Positions 17,999 to 25,607 of a stretch of DNA of 33,845 nucleotides are shown one piece after another. The notes beneath the pieces are model-generated. The model did no database searches. It saw nothing but the letters and a program-made list of their open reading frames with translations, and was not told the origin of the DNA. Both the position numbers and the translations under genes were made by a program. The number at the start of each line of letters is the position of its first letter. Position 1 is the first letter of the stretch. Location: assembly GCA_030433275.1 (NCBI GenBank), contig JAUILK010000036.1:1-33845 (forward strand), read 5' to 3'. Source of the stretch: Gammaproteobacteria bacterium. GTDB taxonomy: Bacteria; Pseudomonadota; Gammaproteobacteria; Nitrococcales; Nitrococcaceae.

Positions 17999-18946
17999 GT
18001 GAGTGAACGCCGAGTTCGGGGGATTTATGCGGCTCGTTATTGGTCGAGTTGGCTCGGCGTAGGTTTGTTGCGCTGCATCGTCCGTCTCCCTTTTCCCTGG
18101 GCGCTTGCGGTGGGCGACTTCATAGGACGGGTGTCCTATTATCTCGTACCCTATCGGCGCCGTATCGTCGAAGCCAATCTCGCCTTGTGCTTGCCGGAGC
18201 GCGGCGTTGCCGAACGCACGGCTTTGGTCCGGCAGAACCTGCGTTTTACCGGGCGTGGCTTGGTCGAGGTCGGCATCGCTTGGTGGGGTAGTTCCACCCT
18301 CATCCGACGCCTGGGCCATTTCGAGGGGTTGGAATATCTAACGCAGGCGCTGAACGAAGGGCGCGGCGTTATTTTGCTCGGCGCGCATTTTACTCCGCTG
18401 GAGCTTACCGGGCGCATCATGCTTACTCAGGTCCCCTTCCAAGTCATCTATCGAGAGCACCGTAATCCGGTGATCGAGCATTGCATGCGTGAGAACCGTC
18501 GGCGCCACTACGAGCGTGTCGTGTGGCGCCGCGACCTGCGGAGTCTGGTGCGGGCATTACGTGAGCGGCGGGTCATCTGGTATCCACCGGATCAGGATTA
18601 TGGGCGCCCGCACTCGGTTTTCGCGCCGTTTTTCGGTATTCCCGCAGCAACCCTCACCGTCACTGCGCGGCTCGTTCGACTCACCGGTGCGGCGGTCATT
18701 CCAACCTACGGCACGGCCTGGAAATCCGGTAACGGCTACACGATCCAATTGTATCCGCCGTTGCAGGATTTTCCCTCGGGGGATGACGAGCAAGATGCCG
18801 CCCGTCTCAATGTTGTGCTCGAAGCTGCAATTCGCCGCCACCCGGAGCAGTATTACTGGGTGCATCGGCGTTTCAAGACGCGCCCCGACGGCACTTTGGG
18901 GCCTTACCCAATTCGCCGGCCTAGGCGGTTGCGATACAAGTTATGA
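17999..18946 (+). CDS. Lipid A late acyltransferase (LpxL/HtrB type)
   Basis: A 315-residue member of the LpxL/LpxM family, which transfers a secondary acyl chain from acyl-ACP onto Kdo2-lipid IVA. An N-terminal hydrophobic anchor is followed by the catalytic H-x4-E motif (G-A-H-F-T-P-L-E), then Y-R-E-H-R-N-P, I-W-Y-P-P-D-Q-D-Y-G and the end region Y-Y-W-V-H-R-R-F-K-T-R-P. It starts at GTG 17999 with AGGG just upstream. Its last four bases ATGA hold the start of hldE, so the two are coupled. Whether the chain is lauroyl or another cannot be read from sequence. Confidence 0.92.
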   Translation: MSERRVRGIYAARYWSSWLGVGLLRCIVRLPFPWALAVGDFIGRVSYYLVPYRRRIVEANLALCLPERGVAERTALVRQNLRFTGRGLVEVGIAWWGSSTLIRRLGHFEGLEYLTQALNEGRGVILLGAHFTPLELTGRIMLTQVPFQVIYREHRNPVIEHCMRENRRRHYERVVWRRDLRSLVRALRERRVIWYPPDQDYGRPHSVFAPFFGIPAATLTVTARLVRLTGAAVIPTYGTAWKSGNGYTIQLYPPLQDFPSGDDEQDAARLNVVLEAAIRRHPEQYYWVHRRFKTRPDGTLGPYPIRRPRRLRYKL

Positions 18947-20376
18947 GAATCCCCGATTTCCGAGAGCTTAACGTTCTGGTTGCCGGCGATGCCATGCTGG
19001 ATCGCTATTGGTACGGTGAGACCGGTCGCATTTCGCCTGAGGCGCCGGTGCCTGTCGTAGCGATAGCCCGCACTGAAGATCGCCCAGGCGGGGCCGCCAA
19101 TGTCGCGCTGGTACTCGCTACGCTCGGTGTCAAGACGACCCTCGTGGCTCCGATTGGTCACGATGAGGCCGGGACGGCGTTGCGCGGGCTGCTGGCCGAT
19201 GCCGGGGTCAGGACGCATTGGGTCGAGCAGTCGGACGGCACCACCATCACCAAGCTGCGGATAATTAGCCAGCACCAGCAGATGCTGCGAGTCGATTTCG
19301 AAGGCCCGGCAGCAATGGCTGCAGAGATCTTGCCGGAGTTTTTTGGGCAGAGTCTCTCCGGCGTGGATGCGGTGATATTCTCCGATTATGCAAAGGGAGC
19401 GTTGGCGCAGGTGGCACCGTTGATTCATGCTAGTCGTGTTGCTGGGCGACCGGTGCTGATCGACCCCAAGAGATCGGACTGTGCGGCGTATACTGGTGCC
19501 AGCATTCTCACCCCAAACCGTGCGGAATTCGAGCGCATGGTCGGGCATTGCGGTTCTGAGCTCGAACGGGTCGAGCGTGCGCGCGAGTTGCTCTTGCAAT
19601 TGGACCTCGCGGCGGTGCTGCTTACCCGAGGCGAGGAAGGCATGACCTTGGTTGAACGCAATCGGGAAGCGGTCCATATTGCCGCGCGGGCCCAGGAAGT
19701 ATTCGACGTGACGGGTGCCGGCGATACGGTGGTTGCCGTCCTCGGGGCCTCGTTGGCAGCAGGGCAGGATCTGGCGCACGCGGCAATGCTGGCCAATCTG
19801 GCCGCGGGTGTAGTAGTGGGGAAGCTCGGCACGGCCACGGTCAGCGTGGCCGAGCTGCGTGCGGCGGCTCGGCACGGGGTTCCAGCCAATAGCTCTCGTA
19901 GTATCGTCGCCGAAGGCGAGTTGGTTACCCTGGTGCAGGGGCTGCGCCAGCATCAGGATGTCGTGGTCATGACCAATGGTTGCTTCGATATTCTACATCC
20001 CGGGCATATTGCCTACCTCGAGCAAGCTAAGGCCTGCGGGGATCGGCTGATCGTAGCAGTGAACGACGATGATTCAGTGCGTCGGCTCAAAGGGCACGGT
20101 CGCCCCATCAATCCGTTAGCGCAGCGGATGGCGGTTTTGGCCGGTTTGGCGGCAGTCGATTGGGTGGTATCGTTCAGTGAGGATACGCCGGTACGTTTGA
20201 TCGAGGCAATCGGCCCGGATGTGCTCGTCAAAGGGGGCGACTATCGGTTGGAAGAGGTGGCGGGTCACGAAGAGGTGCTTGCCCGTGGTGGGCAGGTACG
20301 GCTCCTGCCGTTCGAAGGCGGCTACTCGACCACCGGCATCGTGGAACGAATCCATCGCGGTGGTACCCGGCGCTAA
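18943..20376 (+). CDS. hldE: Bifunctional heptose kinase/adenylyltransferase HldE
   Basis: Makes ADP-heptose for the LPS inner core. The N-terminal half (about 1-320) is a ribokinase-type domain that phosphorylates D-glycero-beta-D-manno-heptose 7-phosphate at C1: R-P-G-G-A-A-N-V-A opening and the F-D-V-T-G-A-G-D-T-V catalytic box. The C-terminal half (about 345-477) is a nucleotidyltransferase with T-N-G-C-F-D-I-L-H-P-G-H and V-K-G-G-D-Y. Length is 477 residues, normal for the fused enzyme. The ATG overlaps the previous stop as ATGA. A heptosyltransferase that would use its product is encoded at 22249-23289. Confidence 0.97.
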   Translation: MRIPDFRELNVLVAGDAMLDRYWYGETGRISPEAPVPVVAIARTEDRPGGAANVALVLATLGVKTTLVAPIGHDEAGTALRGLLADAGVRTHWVEQSDGTTITKLRIISQHQQMLRVDFEGPAAMAAEILPEFFGQSLSGVDAVIFSDYAKGALAQVAPLIHASRVAGRPVLIDPKRSDCAAYTGASILTPNRAEFERMVGHCGSELERVERARELLLQLDLAAVLLTRGEEGMTLVERNREAVHIAARAQEVFDVTGAGDTVVAVLGASLAAGQDLAHAAMLANLAAGVVVGKLGTATVSVAELRAAARHGVPANSSRSIVAEGELVTLVQGLRQHQDVVVMTNGCFDILHPGHIAYLEQAKACGDRLIVAVNDDDSVRRLKGHGRPINPLAQRMAVLAGLAAVDWVVSFSEDTPVRLIEAIGPDVLVKGGDYRLEEVAGHEEVLARGGQVRLLPFEGGYSTTGIVERIHRGGTRR

Positions 20377-20399
20377 CCGCGGGTATCGGAGAGGACGCC

Positions 20400-21158
20400 A
20401 TGGCGCCGCCTCGCTTAGCACAAGCCAAACCCGCGGTTTCCATTTTGATGTACCATCAGGTGGGCTATTTTGCGGCGCCGCGTCGGCACCGGGCGTGCTA
20501 TTGTCATGTGCGCCGCTTCCGTTCGCAAATGAACTATCTTAAGTCCTTCGACTATAACGTCATCAGTTTGGATGAAGCGGTGGCCGGGCTGTTCGATGAT
20601 CGTCCGTTGCCGCCCCGATCGGTGGTGCTTACCTTCGATGATGGTTATGAGGGTTTCCGAGAGCATGCTTTCCCTATTCTGGCGCAGCATGGGTTTACCG
20701 CCACGATTTTCATCGTAACGGGTTTGGTGGGTCGCTGTGCCGAATGGCTGAGCGATGACCAACTGAAGGCACCACTGATGTCGGCGGAGACGCTGCGTGT
20801 ATTGCACCGTGCGGGGGTCACGTTCGGCTCGCACAGCAATACCCATCCTCGGCTCTCAGGTCTCTCCGTGTCCAAGCAGCGCGACCAGATTTTCCGCAGT
20901 AAAGCGGCGTTGGAGGAATTGCTGGCAGAGGAGGTTCGTCATTTCTGCTACCCCTACGGCGATTATGGGCGGCAAACCCGGCAGTTGGTGGAAGAGGCCG
21001 GTTACATTAGTGCTTTGACTTGTCTGCGCGGGGCGGCGAATACCGCGCCCAACCGCTTTGAGATCCCGCGCAAGGCCATCTCGTTCGGCGATAATCTGAT
21101 CGGTTACTTTTGGAAGCTGCATATGAAGCACCAACCCAAGGCTCAGCCTGCCGGTTGA
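20400..21158 (+). CDS. Polysaccharide deacetylase (NodB domain, CE4)
   Basis: A 252-residue CE4 metal-dependent deacetylase. V-S-I-L-M-Y-H-Q-V opens the domain; T-F-D-D-G-Y holds the catalytic base and metal aspartate; H-S-N-T-H-P supplies the two metal histidines; F-C-Y-P-Y-G-D-Y is motif 3. No signal peptide or clear membrane helix is visible, so it probably acts in the cytoplasm on a lipid-linked or nucleotide sugar, or on nascent core. It starts 23 bases after hldE and its TGA overlaps the next ATG by one base (TGATG). By context it removes an acetyl group from a hexosamine of the core or outer glycan; that is inference. Confidence 0.88.
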   Translation: MAPPRLAQAKPAVSILMYHQVGYFAAPRRHRACYCHVRRFRSQMNYLKSFDYNVISLDEAVAGLFDDRPLPPRSVVLTFDDGYEGFREHAFPILAQHGFTATIFIVTGLVGRCAEWLSDDQLKAPLMSAETLRVLHRAGVTFGSHSNTHPRLSGLSVSKQRDQIFRSKAALEELLAEEVRHFCYPYGDYGRQTRQLVEEAGYISALTCLRGAANTAPNRFEIPRKAISFGDNLIGYFWKLHMKHQPKAQPAG

Positions 21159-22252
21159 TGAAGTCGCTGCACGTCCTCGGTAGTCGCCAACTCGGTGGGG
21201 CGGATCGGTTTTATATCCGCCTGCTCCAGGCATTGAATGCGGCTGGACACGAAACGATCGCTGTGAATCCCGCCGGTAGCCCGGTCGCAAAGCTCCTGGC
21301 GCGCCTCGGTGTGCCCCAGCGCCATCTGCCGTTCGCCAACAAATGGGACGCTTTCTCTATTCTGCGCTTGCGCCATATCGTTCGTACTGAGGCACCGGTG
21401 GCGGTGGTGAGCTATATGGGCCGCGCAACCCGTTTAACGCGGATCCCTGCAGTTTGGCCGACGGCGCACATTGCCCGCCTCGGTGGTTATTACAAAATTA
21501 CCGGTTACTATGAGCATTGCGATGCCTGGGTCGGCAACACCCGTGGTATTTGCACCTATTTGCGCGAGCATGGACTGCCGGCGGAGCGGGTTTTCCACAT
21601 CGGCAATTTCGTGGCCCGGCCGGAGTTGCTGAGTAACGATGACATCAAGCGGCTGCGTGCGCGCTTGCAGTTACCCGATGATGCTCTGGTGTTGCTCGCG
21701 CTGGGCCGCTTTATTGCCATCAAGGGCTTCGATGATCTACTGCAGGCCTTTGCTTGTCTGCCAGTCACGCTCGGCGCTCGCCCGCTGCATCTGCTGATCG
21801 TCGGCGATGGACCCTTGCGCTCAGCGCTGCACGCGGTAGCTCGTCAATTCGAGGTGGAGCAGCGTGTACACTGGGCGGGTTGGCAAGACGAGCCGCAGGC
21901 GTTCTTTCAACTGGCCGATGTTCTCATTTGTCCCTCCCGTCACGAAACCCTCGGTAATGTCATACTGGAAGGCTGGAGCCATAGTTTACCGGTGGTCTGC
22001 ACCCGCACCCCCGGCGCGCTTGAACTCATCATCGATGGTGAAAACGGGTTGCTGGCACCGTGTCGAGAGCCTCGTCGACTGGCGGCGCGAATCCTGGATT
22101 TGCTGCGTTTGCCGGCTGCCGCGCGCGCCGCGTTGGTGGCGGCCGGTAATGAGACTCTGCAGCGCGATCACAGTCGCGAGGCGGTGATCGCGGCCTATCT
22201 CCGGCTTTTCCGTTGCCTGCACGATCGGCGTGAGGGTGGTGTCGCGGTATGA
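21158..22252 (+). CDS. GT4-family glycosyltransferase
   Basis: A 364-residue GT-B glycosyltransferase with an N-terminal acceptor domain (G-S-R-Q-L-G-G-A-D-R-F-Y-I-R-L-L) and C-terminal GT4 nucleotide-sugar domain: L-A-L-G-R-F-I-A-I-K-G-F-D-D-L-L-Q-A-F, L-L-I-V-G-D-G-P-L-R, V-H-W-A-G-W-Q-D-E, and C-P-S-R-H-E-T-L-G-N-V-I-L-E-G-W-S-H with the E-x7-E-type donor site. The family contains core transferases such as WaaG-like enzymes; sugar and linkage cannot be assigned. The ATG at 21158 overlaps the deacetylase stop; the end overlaps the heptosyltransferase start as ATGA. Confidence 0.9.
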   Translation: MKSLHVLGSRQLGGADRFYIRLLQALNAAGHETIAVNPAGSPVAKLLARLGVPQRHLPFANKWDAFSILRLRHIVRTEAPVAVVSYMGRATRLTRIPAVWPTAHIARLGGYYKITGYYEHCDAWVGNTRGICTYLREHGLPAERVFHIGNFVARPELLSNDDIKRLRARLQLPDDALVLLALGRFIAIKGFDDLLQAFACLPVTLGARPLHLLIVGDGPLRSALHAVARQFEVEQRVHWAGWQDEPQAFFQLADVLICPSRHETLGNVILEGWSHSLPVVCTRTPGALELIIDGENGLLAPCREPRRLAARILDLLRLPAAARAALVAAGNETLQRDHSREAVIAAYLRLFRCLHDRREGGVAV

Positions 22253-23289
22253 ACCGCATCCTCATCATTCGACTCTCGGCGATTGGCGATATCGTCATGG
22301 CTTCCGGGCTGATCCCGGTGCTGCGCCGCAAGTGGCCGCATGCCCATCTGGCTTGGCTGGCCGAGTCGCCGGGGGCGAGCTTGCTCGAGGCGAACCCGCG
22401 CTTGGACGAGGTGATCGTCTGGCCGCGTGGGCAATGGCGGCAGCTGCGCGCCGAGCGGCGTTACCGGGAACTATTGGGCTCGATTCGCCAGTTCACGAAT
22501 AGGCTGCGCGCACGCCGCTATGATTTGGTGTTGGATCTCCAAGGGCTCGCCAAGAGCGCGCTGTGGGCTTGGCTCAGTGGTGCGCCGCGGCGCATCGGTC
22601 TCGCCTCGCGCGAGGGCAGTCGGGGACTGATGACCGAGGTGCTCGAGCCGCCACGCTCCGATCCTCGGATCGGCTCCGAGTATCGCTACCTCGCCGAGTG
22701 GTTCGGTATCGGGGCGAGTCGTTTCCCAATGGAACTGGCGCTGACTGCAGCCGATCGGCGGGGCGTGCGGGAGGCACTGGCACGTCACGCGCTCGATGGT
22801 GACTACGCGGTACTGTGTCCTTTCACGACCCGGCTGCAGAAGCATTGGTTCGATGAGTCTTGGCGCGAGTTGGCCGAGGTGCTTGCTGCGCGGTTTGGAT
22901 TGGTATCGGTGCTCCTGGGTGGCTCGGAGGCACGCGGGAAGGGCGAGCGGATTGTCTGCCAGTCGGGTGTTTCTATGGCGAACCTGGCCGGCGCCCTGAC
23001 CTTGCGAGAGAGTGCGGCCGCCATTGCCGGGGCGCGGCTTTTGGTCGGGGTCGATACCGGGTTGACCCACATTGGCACGGCTGTGGGTATACCCACGGTG
23101 GCGCTGTTCGGTTCCACCTGCCCTTATCTCGAGACAGACAGCCCTTTGACACGCGTGCTTTATGAGGCGCTGTGGTGTTCGCCTTGCCGGCGCCGCCCGA
23201 TCTGTGGCGGAGCCCACAGTTGCATGCGCCTGCACCGGCCCGCGCAGGTGCTCGCGGCAGTGCGATCGCTGTTGGAGGCGACGGGGTGA
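22249..23289 (+). CDS. LPS heptosyltransferase (GT9)
   Basis: Transfers heptose from ADP-heptose to the LPS core at the inner leaflet. The 346-residue GT9 protein begins M-N-R-I-L-I-I-R-L-S-A-I-G-D-I-V-M-A-S, typical of WaaC/WaaF/RfaQ. It has L-D-L-Q-G-L-A-K-S-A, and the donor-binding region G-V-D-T-G-L-T-H-I-G-T-A-V-G-I-P-T-V-A-L-F-G-S-T. A short Cys-rich stretch C-S-P-C-R-R-R-P-I-C near the end is common in the family. I cannot tell heptosyltransferase I from II or III; the pattern looks most like WaaC. It is coupled to both neighbours by 4-base overlaps. Confidence 0.93.
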   Translation: MNRILIIRLSAIGDIVMASGLIPVLRRKWPHAHLAWLAESPGASLLEANPRLDEVIVWPRGQWRQLRAERRYRELLGSIRQFTNRLRARRYDLVLDLQGLAKSALWAWLSGAPRRIGLASREGSRGLMTEVLEPPRSDPRIGSEYRYLAEWFGIGASRFPMELALTAADRRGVREALARHALDGDYAVLCPFTTRLQKHWFDESWRELAEVLAARFGLVSVLLGGSEARGKGERIVCQSGVSMANLAGALTLRESAAAIAGARLLVGVDTGLTHIGTAVGIPTVALFGSTCPYLETDSPLTRVLYEALWCSPCRRRPICGGAHSCMRLHRPAQVLAAVRSLLEATG

Positions 23290-24404
23290 AGCTGTTGCAT
23301 GTCGAGAGCGGCCGGCATCTCTACGGTGGTGCGTTGCAAGTGTTGTTTTTGCTGCGCGGTCTGCAGGGGGCTGCCACCGAGCAGGTTCTGGTCTGCCCGC
23401 CGGACAGCGCCATTCGGCAACGGGGTGCGGCTTACGCAGACCGGGTCCATACCGTTCCCATGCGAGGTGACGGTGATCTCCTCCTGATTGCCCGGCTGCG
23501 CAGCATTCTTCGTGCTGAGCGTCCAGATCTGGTACACCTGCATAGCCGCCGTGGAGCCGATGTTCTGGGCGGTATTGCGGCCCGACTCGTCGGTGTTCCC
23601 GCGATCGTCAGTCGCCGGGTCGACAATCCTGAGCCGCGCTGGCAGGTTGCCGTGAAGTACCGGCTCCACTCGCATGTGGTGACCATATCAGAGGCGATCC
23701 GGCAAGTGTTGCTGGCGGCGGGGCTGCCCTCGGAGAAGGTAACCTGTGTGCCGAGTGCGGTGGATAGCGAGCTCTACCGACCGCAGCCGGAGTGCGGTTG
23801 GTTCCGCCAGGCGTTCGCCTTGACCCGCGGCGAACGCACGGTGGGTATGGTCGCGCAGTTTATCCCGCGCAAGGGGCATCGGGTGCTCCTGGAGGCGATC
23901 CCACAGGTGTTGCACCAACATCCCCGGACGCGTTTTTTGCTCTTCGGCCGGGGACCGCAACAAAGCGCAATCCGCCGCTGCGCCGAGCGGCAAGGATGGG
24001 CGCGTCGCGTCGTGTTCGCTGGGTTTCGGGATGATTTGCCGCGCATATTGCCTTGCCTTGATCTGTTGGTGCACCCGGCGTTGTTGGAAGGGCTGGGGGT
24101 GAGCCTGCTACAGGCCGCCGCCTGCGGCCTGCCCGTGGTGGCAAGCCGTGTCGGTGGTATTCCTGAGATCGTGCGGTCCGGCGAGAACGGTGAGCTTGTG
24201 GCGCCCGGCGACGCGGGGCGGCTCGCTGCTGCCATCAGCCGGTTGCTTGCCAACCGAGAGTTGGCTGCCCGGTACGGTCAGGCCGGGCGCGAGCGAGTGT
24301 TGCGTTTGTTTTCGATCCAGGCGATGGCCGAAGGCAACGCCGCTGTTTATGCGCGGGTGCTGGGACGTCCTCCCGTGTTGCCAAGCCATCTCGGACCGGC
24401 TTGA
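23286..24404 (+). CDS. GT4-family glycosyltransferase
   Basis: A 372-residue GT-B enzyme. N-terminal: L-L-H-V-E-S-G-R-H-L-Y-G-G-A-L-Q-V; middle: H-L-H-S-R-R-G-A-D-V-L-G-G; GT4 domain: G-M-V-A-Q-F-I-P-R-K-G-H-R-V-L-L-E-A, L-F-G-R-G-P-Q, V-F-A-G-F-R-D-D, and H-P-A-L-L-E-G-L-G-V-S-L-L-Q-A-A-A-C-G-L-P-V-V-A-S-R-V-G-G-I-P-E-I. The GTG at 23286 overlaps the heptosyltransferase stop (GTGA), the same coupling as the previous junctions, so I reject the longer frame from 23172. The acceptor is probably the growing LPS core. The operon is broken just after it. Confidence 0.9.
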   Translation: MKLLHVESGRHLYGGALQVLFLLRGLQGAATEQVLVCPPDSAIRQRGAAYADRVHTVPMRGDGDLLLIARLRSILRAERPDLVHLHSRRGADVLGGIAARLVGVPAIVSRRVDNPEPRWQVAVKYRLHSHVVTISEAIRQVLLAAGLPSEKVTCVPSAVDSELYRPQPECGWFRQAFALTRGERTVGMVAQFIPRKGHRVLLEAIPQVLHQHPRTRFLLFGRGPQQSAIRRCAERQGWARRVVFAGFRDDLPRILPCLDLLVHPALLEGLGVSLLQAAACGLPVVASRVGGIPEIVRSGENGELVAPGDAGRLAAAISRLLANRELAARYGQAGRERVLRLFSIQAMAEGNAAVYARVLGRPPVLPSHLGPA

Positions 24405-24444
24405 AAATACTTCTCGTCGCCTTGACTGGAAACGAGCTTCCCTT

Positions 24445-24711
24445 ATGGCCGTGGTGCTGATCCCCTGCAGTGAGCTCGCCGCTGCCCCGGCTGCCGTTTC
24501 TCGTCGATATAACCGTGAGAGTGTGACGCGACTGCGGCTAATCCTCTCTAACTTGGGTCAAGTAGAAGGTCCGGAGGAGATGAATTTACCCGGTCTTGGG
24601 TTGCATGAATTTAAGGGTAATCGTGAGGGTGCTTGGATGGTTAAGGTCAGTGGCAACTGGTGCGAGCGGTTTCGCTTTGCGGGACATGATGCAGAGACTG
24701 TGAATTACTAA
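24445..24711 (+). pseudogene. HigB-like toxin remnant
   Basis: The frame's C-terminal two-thirds match the RelE/HigB plasmid-maintenance toxin family: R-L-R-L-I-L-S-N-L, E-E-M-N-L-P-G-L-G-L-H-E-F-K-G, G-A-W-M-V-K-V-S-G-N-W-C-E-R-F-R-F and D-A-E-T-V-N-Y. The family's usual ending is D-Y-E-D-Y-H; here a TAA replaces the Glu codon and D-Y-H follows it in frame, a single-base stop mutation. The first ~20 residues do not resemble the normal M-I-x-S-F-x-H-K-G-L start, so the 5' part has been lost or replaced. No higA follows directly. Probably inactive. Confidence 0.65.
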
Positions 24712-24823
24712 GATTACCACGGACGAGGTTGGCTCATGCAAAGGCGGTCGGAACGCTTGGGTTCGGCTGCGAGTAGCCAAAACTCCATGTTGGTTGCATT
24801 ATGCATGCAAGAAGGCTTTGATC

Positions 24824-25009
24824 ATGGCCACAATGACATTCACGAACGTTCCAGAGGAACTTCATGAGCTTCAAATGCCGCTGGTGACTTCGGCTAATAA
24901 GGGGTTCTGTCAATCTTCGCGCCGCTTGCGGTCCCGGCAGGAGATTTGCTGGATAAGAGGCCTAAACAACAATAACAAGGGCCAAGATCACATGGGGTCT
25001 CACATCTAA
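24824..25009 (+). pseudogene. FitA/VapB-like antitoxin remnant
   Basis: The start M-A-T-M-T-F-T-N-V-P-E-E-L-H-E is the ribbon-helix-helix opening of FitA/VapB-type antitoxins (usual form M-A-x-M-T-I-R-N-x-P-E-E-L-H). After about residue 15 the frame no longer fits the family, which points to a frameshift. A partner PIN-domain toxin is not visible downstream. Together with the HigB remnant this marks a dead toxin-antitoxin patch. Confidence 0.5.
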
Positions 25010-25101
25010 GCACAGGCCAGCCCGTTCGCCGGTGATGACCGTGGGTAATTCAATGTCCGGGGCGTGCGTCTTAGTGGCTAGCATGCATGGAGGATTGATC
25101 A

Positions 25102-25533
25102 ATGACCGTGCCCACGTGGATGTTGCTTGGTTTCGCGCTCTGGACAGTCGTGTTGTTGGTGGCCACCGTGGGCGTATATCGCTGGAGCCGAATTCTTACG
25201 GGACGAGCCGCGATTCGCGAGTTTCGTGAGTATCGGATCGAAGGTGATGAGTGGTACAAGCGTGCCATGCGCGCGCACGCAAATTGTGTGGAGAATCTTC
25301 CGGTTTTTGGCGCCATCGTATTCGCGCTGCACGCAAGCGACACTCACTCCCCATTGGTGAATTCTATTTCGATCATGGTGCTGGTTGCGCGCATAGTCCA
25401 ATCTCTAATCCACGTAAGTTTCGTCCAAACGAACCTTGTGGTATCCCTGCGTTTCGTTTTTTTCTTTGTGCAAATTATCAGTTTTTTCTGGTTAGCTCTC
25501 ATTATCTTGCGTCATGTTTGGCTCGGGGCATGA
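25102..25533 (+). CDS. MAPEG-family membrane protein
   Basis: A 143-residue protein with four hydrophobic segments (about 5-27, 65-80, 88-105, 115-140) and the MAPEG core R-A-x-R-A-H-A-N-C-V-E-N-L-P-V-F after the first loop. Family members are trimeric glutathione-dependent transferases or peroxidases in eukaryotes; bacterial roles are mostly unknown. It has its own leader, is not overlapped by neighbours, and follows the toxin-antitoxin remnants, so it looks like a passenger and not part of glycan synthesis. Its base composition seems more AT-rich than the glycosyltransferases around it. Confidence 0.85.
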   Translation: MTVPTWMLLGFALWTVVLLVATVGVYRWSRILTGRAAIREFREYRIEGDEWYKRAMRAHANCVENLPVFGAIVFALHASDTHSPLVNSISIMVLVARIVQSLIHVSFVQTNLVVSLRFVFFFVQIISFFWLALIILRHVWLGA

Positions 25534-25607
25534 TGCGCTGAAACCCGCTTGAGCAGATGGACTCATAAGGTATGAACGGTTTCCCAACGACGAGGCGGTC
25601 CTGATCC

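Larger units (their letters stand above)
24405..25101. other. Decayed insert between two halves of the glycan locus
   Basis: About 700 bases with no intact gene. It holds a very short frame that starts in the 4-base overlap style of the operon (TTGA at 24401) and reads M-K-I-L-L-V-A-L-T-G-N-E-L-P-L-W before stopping, then a HigB-like toxin remnant and a FitA/VapB-like antitoxin remnant. The tight gene coupling on both sides is lost here. Confidence 0.6.

Noticed and set aside
18904-19953. 349-codon minus-strand open frame opposite hldE
   Set aside because: Antisense shadow of hldE, with composition typical of a reversed GC-rich gene.
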